Positions 18,791-27,224 of a stretch of 64,000 nucleotides of DNA are shown here, piece after piece. The notes under the pieces were generated by a model, which had not been told where the DNA came from, searched no databases, and worked only from the letters and a program-made list of their open reading frames with translations. The position numbers and the translations under genes were made by a program. Positions within the stretch are counted from its first letter, which is position 1. Each line of letters begins with the position of its first letter. The stretch covers positions 1 through 64,000 of the forward strand of contig NZ_QORW01000016.1 in assembly GCF_003574735.1 (NCBI RefSeq). Direction: 5' to 3'. This DNA is from Dongia deserti (GTDB lineage Bacteria; Pseudomonadota; Alphaproteobacteria; Dongiales; Dongiaceae).

Positions 18791-18979
18791 TCAATACTTG
18801 CCTTCGCAGTCAGGCTGGAAGCTTCCGGCATTGCCCGAATAAGGGCTCATGTCCGTGACACCGCCACCATCCGGATAGCCGCCTTGGCACGTACCGCCAT
18901 AGGTGGTGCAGCCCGCCAACAACAGTGCCGCACCCAGGAGGGCGCCGGTGCAGACGCGTTTCAGAAGAGTGCGCTCCAT
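18791..18979 (-). CDS. Tiny lipoprotein with GGYPDGGG-TDMSPYS motif, copy A
   Basis: 62 residues. Signal sequence with lipobox LLAGC (Cys 24), then TTYGGTCQGGYPDGGGVTDM and SPYSGNAGSFQPDCEGKY. Nearly the whole mature sequence matches the 68-residue lipoprotein at 23019-23225, while the signal peptides differ. Two cysteines besides the lipidated one could form a disulfide. GCGAGGA lies before the ATG, and the upstream bases (CAATAATAGAAAAGCGAGGA) resemble those of copy B. Function unknown; outer-membrane or periplasm-facing lipoprotein expected. Confidence 0.7.
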   Translation of the reverse strand: MERTLLKRVCTGALLGAALLLAGCTTYGGTCQGGYPDGGGVTDMSPYSGNAGSFQPDCEGKY

Positions 18980-19308
18980 GATGTCCTCGCTTTTCTATTA
19001 TTGCATCCTGTGAGCATGGGCCGGTACCCGCTGGTCACGCTTGCACACAGACCGGGCTTCGACGTGAGGCGAGCGGCCAACGGGCTGAAATTTATCACGG
19101 GTTGCCATACAAGGCACGGTGACAATTTCGCCCCTGCCGGCAGATTCCGCCGGCCACTCCGGATTTCGCTGCAATGCGGCATCGGTGGTCGCGACACCGG
19201 CCATCGCAACTTTTGTCCCCCGGGCGCATTCCTTCCAGGCTCGCGCAAGTACGGTCTGTCGGGACGTTGCGCGCACGATATCGGCGCAAAGAGGCCGAAG
19301 GTGTGAGC
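18980..19308. other. 329-base divergent intergenic region
   Basis: No gene seen. It carries the leader of the minus-strand lipoprotein (CAATAATAGAAAAGCGAGGA next to 18979) and the upstream region of the hemolysin III-like gene. I found no clear promoter; a weak GCAAC-N18-CGTT look-alike on the minus strand was not accepted. Confidence 0.4.
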
Positions 19309-19977
19309 ATGCCGGTCGACGTAACAGCCACTCTGCCGCGTGACCCAAGCCGCCGCGAACTGGTGGCAGACTGCATCATCCACATCCTTGGCATCGCCGG
19401 CGGATCGATCGGCGGAGCCACTCTGGTCGCACTGATCGCCATGCGCGGCGACTGGCTGGAATTCGGTGCGCTGCTCATCTACGCCAGTGGCATGATCGCC
19501 ATGTTTTGCTGCTCCGCAGCCTACAACTTCGCGCGCAACAGCCCTTGGCGTGCCATCCTGCGCCGCTGCGACCATGCGGCCATCTTCGTCATGATCGCCG
19601 GCAGCTATACGCCCTTCACCCTGCTGCGGCTGGATGGAGCGTGGAGTTGGGGCCTCACCAGCGCGGTGTGGTCGATCGCCGCTGTCGGCATGCTGATGAA
19701 GCTAAGCCCACGGCACGATCTGCGGTTCAGTTCGGCCGCACCTTATTTGCTGCTTGGCTGGGTCGGCCTGATCGCGATCGATCCGTTGTTCAGCTCGCTG
19801 GGCTGGGAAACGCTGGCGCTGATCGGCCTTGGCGGCGCTCTCTATACCATTGGCGTGCTGTTCCACGTCTGGGAGAGGCTGCCGTTCCAGAATGCGATCT
19901 GGCATGCCTTCGTCCTCGCGGCGGCGTCGGTCCATTATGCCGCCGTCATGTGGGGAGTCGTGCTCCGCGGCGCGTAA
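19309..19977 (+). CDS. Hemolysin III / TrhA-type membrane protein
   Basis: 222 residues from ATG 19309. Seven predicted membrane helices. Family marks: ELVADCIIHILGIAGGSIGG in the first helix, the SAAYN motif after helix 2, CDHAAIFVMIAGSYTPFTL, and the final FHVWERLPFQNAIWHAFVLA with conserved histidines, all typical of the PAQR/hemolysin III family. Family members adjust membrane fluidity or act as metal-dependent hydrolases; haemolysis is a historical label. Starts upstream in the frame were rejected for lack of a ribosome-binding site and of homology. Confidence 0.85.
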   Translation: MPVDVTATLPRDPSRRELVADCIIHILGIAGGSIGGATLVALIAMRGDWLEFGALLIYASGMIAMFCCSAAYNFARNSPWRAILRRCDHAAIFVMIAGSYTPFTLLRLDGAWSWGLTSAVWSIAAVGMLMKLSPRHDLRFSSAAPYLLLGWVGLIAIDPLFSSLGWETLALIGLGGALYTIGVLFHVWERLPFQNAIWHAFVLAAASVHYAAVMWGVVLRGA

Positions 19978-19984
19978 ATGGCCG

Positions 19985-20131
19985 CTACTGCTTCTTGCCG
20001 GATGCCGTATCCGTGACGTGGGACGGCTGTTGCTTGCCGTACTGAGCCGCGTAGGCCGAGACGTGCCTCGCCCCCTTGTCCTTTTTCGGCTTCTTCTTTT
20101 CGCGGTTGCCGCGCTGTTCACCCCTGGGCAT
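19985..20131 (-). CDS. Small Lys-rich protein, 48 residues
   Basis: Starts MPRGEQRGNREKKKPKKDKG and continues ARHVSAYAAQYGKQQPSHVT, ending GKKQ. The very basic N-terminus of the form RG-QRGNRE-KKPKK recurs in short alphaproteobacterial hypothetical proteins, which supports a real gene. It is convergent with the hemolysin III-like gene, 7 bases apart. Possibly a nucleic-acid- or ribosome-associated protein, by charge only. Too short for many gene finders. Confidence 0.6.
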   Translation of the reverse strand: MPRGEQRGNREKKKPKKDKGARHVSAYAAQYGKQQPSHVTDTASGKKQ

Positions 20132-20198
20132 GTCGTCTGCTCCCTAGGCTGTTGACGCAGCGCCATTATATCGCGTCCAAGGTTCAGTGCCAACGCGG

Positions 20199-20378
20199 CT
20201 ACTTGCGTGGCTTGTTGCCGGGCTTGATCTTCGGCTTGGCCTTGCGCTCTTCGCCGTAAATCTCCGTGCCGAGTTTCGCGGCCTTGCCTTCCAGCACCTT
20301 CTTGTGCCGCTTCCCGTGCGGCTTGGCCAACTCCTGCAGCGTCTGGCGGTATTCCTTGACCTTCTTGCTCTCCGGCAT
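20199..20378 (-). CDS. Small basic protein downstream of ligD
   Basis: 59 residues: begins MPESKKVKEYRQTLQELAKP, has a KAAKLGTEIYGEERKAKPK segment and ends GNKPRK. Helical and highly basic. The ATG lies 5 bases downstream of the ligD stop on the same strand, so it should be co-transcribed and co-translated with ligD. A DNA-binding or repair accessory role is a guess from charge and position. Confidence 0.6.
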   Translation of the reverse strand: MPESKKVKEYRQTLQELAKPHGKRHKKVLEGKAAKLGTEIYGEERKAKPKIKPGNKPRK

Positions 20379-20382
20379 CTGA

Positions 20383-22899
20383 CTATTCCTTCAGGCCGAT
20401 GGCGCGCAATTTCTTGGCATCCAGTCCCTGACGCCAGCTGCGCGCGGCACGCCATTCCCTCGGCAAGGTGACCTTGCCGACACTGTCGATGTTGTAGTCC
20501 GCTGGCTTCAGGCTCTCTTTCACCTCGCGCCATTCGATCGGCATGGCGACCGAAAGACCTTCGCGGGCGCGCACACAGTAGGCTCCGACAGCGGTCGAGC
20601 CGCGATCGTTGCGCAGATAGTCGACATAGATGCGCCCCTTGCGTGCTGCCTTGCTGGCCTTGGCGAGGAAGATCCTGGGCTCGTCCCGCGCCAGTGCGTC
20701 GGCAATCGCCTTGGCAAATGCCTTGGCAATCGGCCAGCTGGCCGCCGGGCGCAACGGCACTATGACGTGCAGCCCCTTTCCGCCGGTCGTCTTCACAATG
20801 GACTTGAGCCCGAGATCTTGCAGCCGCTGGCGCACCAGCCTGGCGGCCAAGGTGACGGCGCCGAACGGCACGTCAGGTCCCGGGTCGAGGTCCAGTATGA
20901 AGCGGTCCGCCTTGTCCAATTTGTCGATATGAGTCTGCCAGGGGTGGATCTCGATCACGCCGAACTGCACGAGGGTGATCAGGTCCTTGACGTTGCGCAC
21001 GCACAGCAACTCCTCCTTGTCCTCCGGGTCCTTCACCGTGCTGATGCGTCCCTTCAACGTCTGCTGCGGATGACGCTGGAAAAAGCTCTCGCCGGTGATG
21101 CCGTCGGGATTCCGCACGACCGCGACCGGCCTGTCGCGCATGTCCTGCAGGATGGTCTCCGCCACGCGCTCGTAGTAGCGGGCGATGTCCAGCTTGGTCT
21201 TGCCGGTGGTCGGATCGATGACGCGCGTCGGGTGGGTGATCTTGACGCCGGCGACGATGTCATCATCGCGCTCGACAGGTCCGGCCGACCGGTCCGCGCG
21301 ATTGACTTTCTTGGCCGGCTTGTCGCCACGGAGCCCCTGATAGGACGCCTGGCGCAGCAAGCCGTCGGAAGATCGGCCGCGATGCTCGATCTCCGCCACC
21401 AGCTCCGGCGCGACCCAGTGCGCACGGGCCTTGTATGCACGCTCCATCCCATCGAACGGACATTCGTCGACCTTGCGCGCGCGCAAGGTCTTCTCGAGCG
21501 ACATCGACTCCTTGGCATTGAAACCGGTGCCGGCGCGCCCGTCATACACCAGGCGCTTGCCCTCGTAATGGCCGACCAGCAGCGAGCCGAGGCCACGCCC
21601 GGCGCGCGAGGGCGTATAGCCGCCGATCACGAATTCATCGCGATCGACGCATTTGGACTTGAGCCAGTCCCGCCCGCGCCCGGAGCGATAGGGACTGTCC
21701 TTGCGCTTTGAAATCACGCCTTCCAGCGACATGCTGCGGGCCGCCTCGAAGAAGGCATCGCCGTCCGCCTCGTGATGCTCGCTATAGGCCATGACGCCGT
21801 TCGGCTTTTTCGCGAACAAGGTCTCACGCAAGATCTGCTTGCGCTGGACCAGCGGCAGGTCGCGCAGATCCCGCCCGTTCAGATAGGGCAGATCGAACAG
21901 GTAGAACACCATTCGCTTATCGTCGCCTTCGGACAGGGCGCGCTGCAGCTTGGAGAAGCTGCTGAGGCCGTCCTCATCCGGCACGACGATTTCGCCATCG
22001 AGCCAGCCCGACTTTATCCCGGTCTTGGCAAGCGCCTTGGCGATCGTCGGAAACTTGCGCGTCCAGTCCAGGCCTGAGCGCGTGATGAGCTTCGCGGTGC
22101 CGTTCTCGATCCGTGCGCCCATCCGATAGCCGTCCAACTTCACCTCGTGGATCCAGTTGACGCCGCTGGGCGGCGCGTCCACCAGGATCGTGAGCTCGGG
22201 CTCGATGAAGGCCGGAAGCTTGCCGGGTTTTCCCGCATCCCCTGCCTCCATGGCGGCCACATTCTTTTTCATCGCCCCTTTCGAGCGGGTCGAATTCCAC
22301 ACCGGCCCGTCGCTTTCCGCGATCTGGCGCATGGTGCGTCCGGTCTTGACGCTGGTCGCATTGGCGATCGCAGCGTCGCCGTGGCCCGGCTTGGCCCAGC
22401 GATCGCGTTTCTTGATCAACAGCCAGTTGTGACGGACGTTCGCACCTTTGCCTTTGTCGCGATCGGCCATTCGGACCAGATCGAACTTGCCCTTCAGGCG
22501 CTCGCCCTGGAACTCGAAAGCGATGTGGCCCTTCTTGTGCGCCTTGGTCGGGTCGCCTTCCGGAATCCAATGGCCGCGGTCCCACAGCATCACGGTTCCG
22601 CCGCCATACTCGCCCTTCGGGATGGTGCCTTCGAACGTGCCGTATTCGATCGGATGATCCTCGACTTCGACCGCGAGCCTCTTCTCGTTGGGATCGAGGC
22701 TGGGGCCGCGTGTCACGGCCCAACTCTTATAGACGCCGCCAACCTCCAGCCGCAGGTCGAAGTGCAGCCGGCGGGCCGCATGCATCTGGACGACAAAACG
22801 GTTTTGGCCGGATGCCGGCGGTGTCGCGCCACTCGGCTCGGGCGTGACGGAGAAGTCGCGCTTCCTGCGATAGAGGCCCAGTTTGTCCTTGCGGCGCAT
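20383..22899 (-). CDS. ligD: Multifunctional DNA ligase D
   Basis: 838 residues with the three LigD modules. 3'-phosphoesterase domain first (HFDLRLEVGGVYKSW, EDHPIEYGTFEGTIPKGEYG), then the ATP-dependent ligase domain with the adenylated lysine in EVKLDGYRMGA near 255 and a C-terminal OB fold, then the primase/polymerase domain from about residue 540 with DLDPGPDVPFG near 668 as catalytic aspartates. It repairs double-strand breaks by non-homologous end joining with Ku, whose gene is not in this window. A small basic protein gene follows directly. Confidence 0.93.
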   Translation of the reverse strand: MRRKDKLGLYRRKRDFSVTPEPSGATPPASGQNRFVVQMHAARRLHFDLRLEVGGVYKSWAVTRGPSLDPNEKRLAVEVEDHPIEYGTFEGTIPKGEYGGGTVMLWDRGHWIPEGDPTKAHKKGHIAFEFQGERLKGKFDLVRMADRDKGKGANVRHNWLLIKKRDRWAKPGHGDAAIANATSVKTGRTMRQIAESDGPVWNSTRSKGAMKKNVAAMEAGDAGKPGKLPAFIEPELTILVDAPPSGVNWIHEVKLDGYRMGARIENGTAKLITRSGLDWTRKFPTIAKALAKTGIKSGWLDGEIVVPDEDGLSSFSKLQRALSEGDDKRMVFYLFDLPYLNGRDLRDLPLVQRKQILRETLFAKKPNGVMAYSEHHEADGDAFFEAARSMSLEGVISKRKDSPYRSGRGRDWLKSKCVDRDEFVIGGYTPSRAGRGLGSLLVGHYEGKRLVYDGRAGTGFNAKESMSLEKTLRARKVDECPFDGMERAYKARAHWVAPELVAEIEHRGRSSDGLLRQASYQGLRGDKPAKKVNRADRSAGPVERDDDIVAGVKITHPTRVIDPTTGKTKLDIARYYERVAETILQDMRDRPVAVVRNPDGITGESFFQRHPQQTLKGRISTVKDPEDKEELLCVRNVKDLITLVQFGVIEIHPWQTHIDKLDKADRFILDLDPGPDVPFGAVTLAARLVRQRLQDLGLKSIVKTTGGKGLHVIVPLRPAASWPIAKAFAKAIADALARDEPRIFLAKASKAARKGRIYVDYLRNDRGSTAVGAYCVRAREGLSVAMPIEWREVKESLKPADYNIDSVGKVTLPREWRAARSWRQGLDAKKLRAIGLKE

Positions 22900-23018
22900 G
22901 GCGTGTCACATCAGCTGGCGCACGTACAGGCACCTGCCTCCACCTCCCCGCCGGGACATGGAGGCAAGCTGCTTCTCGATGCATGATTCGCGCGGGCTGG
23001 GCCGCGCGCAAGCGATAT

Positions 23019-23225
23019 CTATCCGCGCCCTTCGCAGTCCGGCTGGAAGGAGCCGGGGTTGGTCGAGTAGGGGCTCATGTCCGTGATGCCGCCGCCGTCC
23101 GGATAGCCGCCGGTGCAGCCTGCAAATTGGCTGCCGACCTCGTCTCCCGTGCTGGAACAGGCAGCCAAGGCGACACCGGCGCTCAGCAGCAGCGCCGTAC
23201 CGGCGAGCTTGAGACCACGATTCAT
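23019..23225 (-). CDS. Tiny lipoprotein with GGYPDGGG-TDMSPYS motif, copy B
   Basis: 68 residues. Lipobox ALAAC (Cys 23), then CTGGYPDGGGITDMSPYS and NPGSFQPDCEGRG, matching copy A at 18791-18979 almost residue for residue in the mature part. The linker between lipidation site and motif is a little longer (SSTGDEVGSQFAG). The leader bases before the ATG (CAATAGAAGAGAAGCGAGGA) also match copy A. Two further cysteines are conserved in both. Unknown role. LigD lies downstream on the same strand, 119 bases away. Confidence 0.7.
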   Translation of the reverse strand: MNRGLKLAGTALLLSAGVALAACSSTGDEVGSQFAGCTGGYPDGGGITDMSPYSTNPGSFQPDCEGRG

Positions 23226-23353
23226 GGATTCCTCGCTTCTCTTCTATTGAGACAGGGATCGCCCCGCCCAAACGACCGCGGGGCGCGAGATCAACCCCGA
23301 TGTGCGCAGGCGGTTCCCCGCGTCGCGCTGGCCCACAGGACCCGCGGATATGC

Positions 23354-24025
23354 CTAGAATCGAGCGTCCAGTTCACGCGCCATCTCCAGGTGATGGCGCA
23401 CCGTCGGCAAGAACTCATTCGCCAAGCTCGCGGTTTCACGACCGGTCGGAGCTTGTGTCTCCAGCCTGCTCACCGCCTTGATGTGTGCCGCGACCATCTC
23501 GTCCATGTAGGCGCGGTCGAACGATGCGCGGTCCAGCGTGCTTAGACGCTCTATTATGGCGACCTTTTCCGGCTCGATCTGCCAAGCGACCAGATAGCCC
23601 CGCTCGAGCGCGAAGTTGTCGAGCGTGATCGCCATGTCGCGATGATCGATCAGCATCTGTTGGGCGAAGTCCCGCACTTCCGCGGATTGCGCTCGCACAT
23701 AGGCGAGGCGCGCCAGCTCGATCTCAGCAGCATTGGAGGCGGCGACCTCTTGCGCGAAGGTCGCATCGCTGGGCGACACCCGCGCCACCGGCTGCGGCAC
23801 CGCGACCGGAGCGGGCTGCACACTCGGCCCGGGCAGCGTCCTCACGACCGAGGAACTTGGAGCTGTCGTCGACATCTGGCTACCGGTCGTGCCGAACAAT
23901 TGCTCGGCTGCGGTCGGGTGACGCATCGATTCGTAAGCGTAGGGTTTGCCGTTGCCGGAACTGCAGCCGGTCATCAGCAGTGCGGCGGTGGTCAGGCATG
24001 CGACTGGACGAACGAATTGTTCCAT
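23354..24025 (-). CDS. DUF4142 domain lipoprotein
   Basis: 223 residues from ATG 24025, with AAGGTGAG 5 bases upstream (an in-frame GTG three codons earlier lies inside that site). Lipobox LLMTGC, a Ser/Pro-rich linker, then the ferritin-like helical DUF4142 domain from about residue 85: FAQEVAASNAAEIELARLAY, RDFAQQMLIDHRDMA and MVAAHIKAVSRLETQA. DUF4142 proteins are periplasmic or lipid-anchored helical proteins, often stress-induced; their chemistry is not established. Confidence 0.85.
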   Translation of the reverse strand: MEQFVRPVACLTTAALLMTGCSSGNGKPYAYESMRHPTAAEQLFGTTGSQMSTTAPSSSVVRTLPGPSVQPAPVAVPQPVARVSPSDATFAQEVAASNAAEIELARLAYVRAQSAEVRDFAQQMLIDHRDMAITLDNFALERGYLVAWQIEPEKVAIIERLSTLDRASFDRAYMDEMVAAHIKAVSRLETQAPTGRETASLANEFLPTVRHHLEMARELDARF

Positions 24026-24173
24026 CGCTCTCACCTTCTGATCGCGTGTTACGTGCTTAAGGAATCAACCGCGCTGTTGCACTTTCGTTGCAGCACCCCA
24101 CTTGATGCCTTGAGAAATGGGCACTTTTTGGAGGGAGCCGCGTTAATTCTGAAAGCACAGTCAGGACGAATCC

Positions 24174-26402
24174 ATGCTGACAGAGAGGATAACGCCTCGG
24201 CCCGACATCGCGAAGAACGGCGCCATTGGAGGCGAGAGCGCCTCTGGCACCATTTTCCGGCCCGGCCGCAATGCTTGGCGGGTGGCCCGGGCCGACCGCG
24301 CCGCCGTCCTCATCGATGCTGCCGCATATTTCGGAACGTTGCGCAAGGCGCTGCTGCGCGCGCGACACAGCGTGTACATCATCGGCTGGGACGTCGACAG
24401 CCGCACGCCTTTGGTGGGCCCGACTGCCGAGGCCGATGACGGGTTGCCGCGCGAGCTCGGGCCGTTCCTCACCGCCCTCGTGGAGCGTCGGCCGGAGTTG
24501 AGGATCAACATCCTGCTGTGGGACTACTCGCTGTTCTTCACCAGCGAGCGGGAGACCATGCCGACCTTCTCGCTGCGCTGGAAGACGCCGCCGCAGATAG
24601 ACCTCTGCCTCGATGACGCGATCCCGCTCGGCTCGTCGCATCACCAGAAGATCGTGGTGCTCGACGAAACCTTGGTCTTTTCCGGCGGCCTCGACCTCAC
24701 GATCCGCCGCTGGGACACCTGCGATCACGATCCTCTCTCTCCCCATCGCGTTGATCCCGCGGGCAAGCCCTACCGCTGCTTTCACGATGTGCAGATGATG
24801 ATCGACGGCGATGCCGCCCGGGCCATGGCCGACCTGGCGCGTCAGCGCTGGGCGCGCGCAGCCTGCGAGGAGCTGCCGAACGTGCCGCGCGCGGACGTGC
24901 CTTGGCCGGAGGAGATCGAGCCGCATTTTCGCAACGTCGAGGTCGCGATCGCCCGTACAGAGCCGCCCTATGCGTCCCAGGCCATTGTCCAGGAAGTGGA
25001 AACGTTGTTCCACGACATGATCGCGTGCGCACGTCGCACGCTCTATGTCGAGAGCCAGTATCTCACGTGTTCCAGCTTCTTCCGGGCACTATCCAAGGCA
25101 CTCAAGCGCAATCCCCAGCTGGAGGCGATCATTGTCTGTCCCTTCAGCTACCGCGGGCGGGTCGAGCGCACGGTCATGAGCTCCGGTCGCGCGCGCATCG
25201 CACGCATCCTGCGCCAGGACGGAGTCGCGGATCGGGTGCTGATTGCCGCGCCGCGCATCAATGACAAAGGCGTCGTGGCCGATCCACACGTCCATTCGAA
25301 AGTGATGATCGTCGATGATCGCTATCTCCGCGTTGGATCGGCCAATCTCTGCCATCGATCCATGGGCACGGATACCGAATGCGACCTAGCCATTGCGGCG
25401 GGAAGTGACGAGCAAGCGCGCAGCAAGGTCGCCATGCTGCGGGAAACTCTACTGGCCGAGCATTGCGGCGCCACTTTGCAAGAGGTGCAGGCGGCGATCG
25501 CACAACATGAATCGATCATTGCCGCCATCAAGTCCCTGCCCAAGCGGTCGCACTGGCTGCAGCCGATTTCCGATCGGTCCCTGCCGGTCTCTCCCCCGAC
25601 CTTGTGGGAAACCGTTGCCGACCCGCGCGAGCCGATCGACCCGACGCGCATCCTCTCGGAGGAAGGCAACGCCATCGGCCGCAGCAAGCGCAGACCTATT
25701 GTGGCTGCGGTCGGCATATTGCTGGCGCTGATCTTGTTCCTGGCAGTTGCCTGGGTGGTGACGCCGTTGGCGGAGCTGGCCGACCCCGACCTATGGACCA
25801 GGTGGATTGCGGGGCAACATGGCCCATTCGCAGCGGTGGCCGTCATCCTTCTGTTCGTGGTGCTGGGCCTTGTCATGTTCCCCGTCATGGTGCTGATCGC
25901 CGCGACGGCGGCGGTCTTTGGAGCATGGCCTGGCGTGCTCTATGCGGCAGCTGGCGCGCTCGCGAGCGCCCTCACGACCTATGCGATCGGCCGCTGGCTG
26001 GGGCCGCGGGGTCTGCGCCAGTTCTTCGGACCGCGCCTCAACCTCATCACGCGCAGCTTTGCGCGCAAGGGAATCCCCACTGTGACGCTGGTGCGGTTGG
26101 TACCGGTCGCACCCTTCAGCATCGTGAACCTGGCGGCTGGCGCCATTTGCATTCCAGCGCTGGATTATCTGCTTGGTACCGCCATCGGTCTGATGCCCGG
26201 CCTCGCCGTGATGTCTCTGCTGGGCGACCAGGCGATCGAACTCATCCAAAGGCCGACCCTGAAGGGGGTCGCGATCCTGGCGAGCTTGCTGGTCGCTGCG
26301 GTCGGGATCTCGATCGGGCTGCAGATCTTCGTCTCACGCCGCCGCGACCGCGCCGAGCGCAGGCGGCCGGGCCGGAGACTCTTGCGTGAAAGTGTGCCAT
26401 GA
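24174..26402 (+). CDS. Phospholipase D-like protein fused to a VTT (TVP38/TMEM64) membrane domain
   Basis: 742 residues. Two HKD motifs in the N-terminal part: HHQKIVVLDETLVFSGG near 155 and HSKVMIVDDRYLRVGSAN near 372, as in phospholipase D/transphosphatidylases. From about residue 505 come a transmembrane helix and a VTT domain (about 560-690, FGAWPGVLYAAAGALASALT and PVAPFSIVNLAAGA). The enzyme would act on membrane phospholipids, and the VTT part, found in lipid scramblase-like proteins, would hold it in the membrane. The endonuclease/phosphatase-family gene follows after 27 bases, as an operon. Confidence 0.85.
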   Translation: MLTERITPRPDIAKNGAIGGESASGTIFRPGRNAWRVARADRAAVLIDAAAYFGTLRKALLRARHSVYIIGWDVDSRTPLVGPTAEADDGLPRELGPFLTALVERRPELRINILLWDYSLFFTSERETMPTFSLRWKTPPQIDLCLDDAIPLGSSHHQKIVVLDETLVFSGGLDLTIRRWDTCDHDPLSPHRVDPAGKPYRCFHDVQMMIDGDAARAMADLARQRWARAACEELPNVPRADVPWPEEIEPHFRNVEVAIARTEPPYASQAIVQEVETLFHDMIACARRTLYVESQYLTCSSFFRALSKALKRNPQLEAIIVCPFSYRGRVERTVMSSGRARIARILRQDGVADRVLIAAPRINDKGVVADPHVHSKVMIVDDRYLRVGSANLCHRSMGTDTECDLAIAAGSDEQARSKVAMLRETLLAEHCGATLQEVQAAIAQHESIIAAIKSLPKRSHWLQPISDRSLPVSPPTLWETVADPREPIDPTRILSEEGNAIGRSKRRPIVAAVGILLALILFLAVAWVVTPLAELADPDLWTRWIAGQHGPFAAVAVILLFVVLGLVMFPVMVLIAATAAVFGAWPGVLYAAAGALASALTTYAIGRWLGPRGLRQFFGPRLNLITRSFARKGIPTVTLVRLVPVAPFSIVNLAAGAICIPALDYLLGTAIGLMPGLAVMSLLGDQAIELIQRPTLKGVAILASLLVAAVGISIGLQIFVSRRRDRAERRRPGRRLLRESVP

Positions 26403-26429
26403 ATAAAGTGAACAGAGGGTCTATGTTCG

Positions 26430-27224
26430 ATGAACCAAGAGAACGTCAACAACGCGGCGCCGGAGCGCTATGCCCGCGTCCTGACGTGGAACATCCACCG
26501 CGCGATTGGCAGTGATCTGCGCTACGATCTTGACCGGATCATCAACCTCATCAAGCCGCATGATCCGGACATCGTGGCGCTGCAGGAAGTGGATTCACGC
26601 GGCAAGGATCAGACCAACCTGCCCCTCGCCGCGTTGAGGAAGGTGCTGGGCAGCCACACGGCGGAAGCGCGGACGATCGTCGCGCCGGACGGCCATTATG
26701 GTCACGTACTGATCAGCCGCTGGCCGATGCATGACGTGAATATCCATGAGCTGCATGTCTCCAAGCGCGAGACCCGTTGCGCCATTGAAGCGACGATCGA
26801 AAGCCCGTTCGGCTATATCCGCGTCATCGCTGCGCATCTGGGCCTCAGGCCCAATGAGATCCGCCCGCAGCTCGACGTCTTCGAGCCGCTGGTGCGGGGC
26901 GACCCCGATGCCGATCCATCCATCATGCCGGGCGGCCTGCTCATGATGGGCGACTTCAACGACTGGCACGGGCGGGTGCGTTCGACGCTTACCACCCTCA
27001 TCCCGACACACACGATGCAGAGGACTTTTCCCTCCTGGCGACCGATGCTCAACCTTGACCGCATCTATTGCCGGCCCGGCCGGGCGCTGCTGCGGTCCTG
27101 GATCGACACCACGGCGCGGCGCGCTTCGGATCACCTACCGGTCTATGCAGAGGTCGATCTTGCCGCGATGGCGATGGAGCGCGCACCGGCCAACCTGGCG
27201 ATCCCGCAAGCCGTTGCTAATTAG
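26430..27224 (+). CDS. Endonuclease/exonuclease/phosphatase family protein
   Basis: 264 residues. Motifs: LTWNIHRAIG with catalytic Asn, VALQEVDSR with metal-binding Glu, MMGDFNDWHG with Asp and Asn, and the final RASDHLPVYAEVDL with Asp-His. The family includes nucleases and phospholipid or inositol phosphatases. Being co-transcribed with a phospholipase-D-like membrane protein, a lipid-headgroup role is as likely as a DNA role. The stop overlaps that of the convergent topoisomerase IB by three bases (27221-27224). Confidence 0.85.
   Translation: MNQENVNNAAPERYARVLTWNIHRAIGSDLRYDLDRIINLIKPHDPDIVALQEVDSRGKDQTNLPLAALRKVLGSHTAEARTIVAPDGHYGHVLISRWPMHDVNIHELHVSKRETRCAIEATIESPFGYIRVIAAHLGLRPNEIRPQLDVFEPLVRGDPDADPSIMPGGLLMMGDFNDWHGRVRSTLTTLIPTHTMQRTFPSWRPMLNLDRIYCRPGRALLRSWIDTTARRASDHLPVYAEVDLAAMAMERAPANLAIPQAVAN

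Noticed and set aside
18992-19110. GCAAC-N18-CGTT look-alike upstream of the 18979 lipoprotein
   Set aside because: One mismatch in the -35 box and spacing outside 16-17, so not counted as EcfG.
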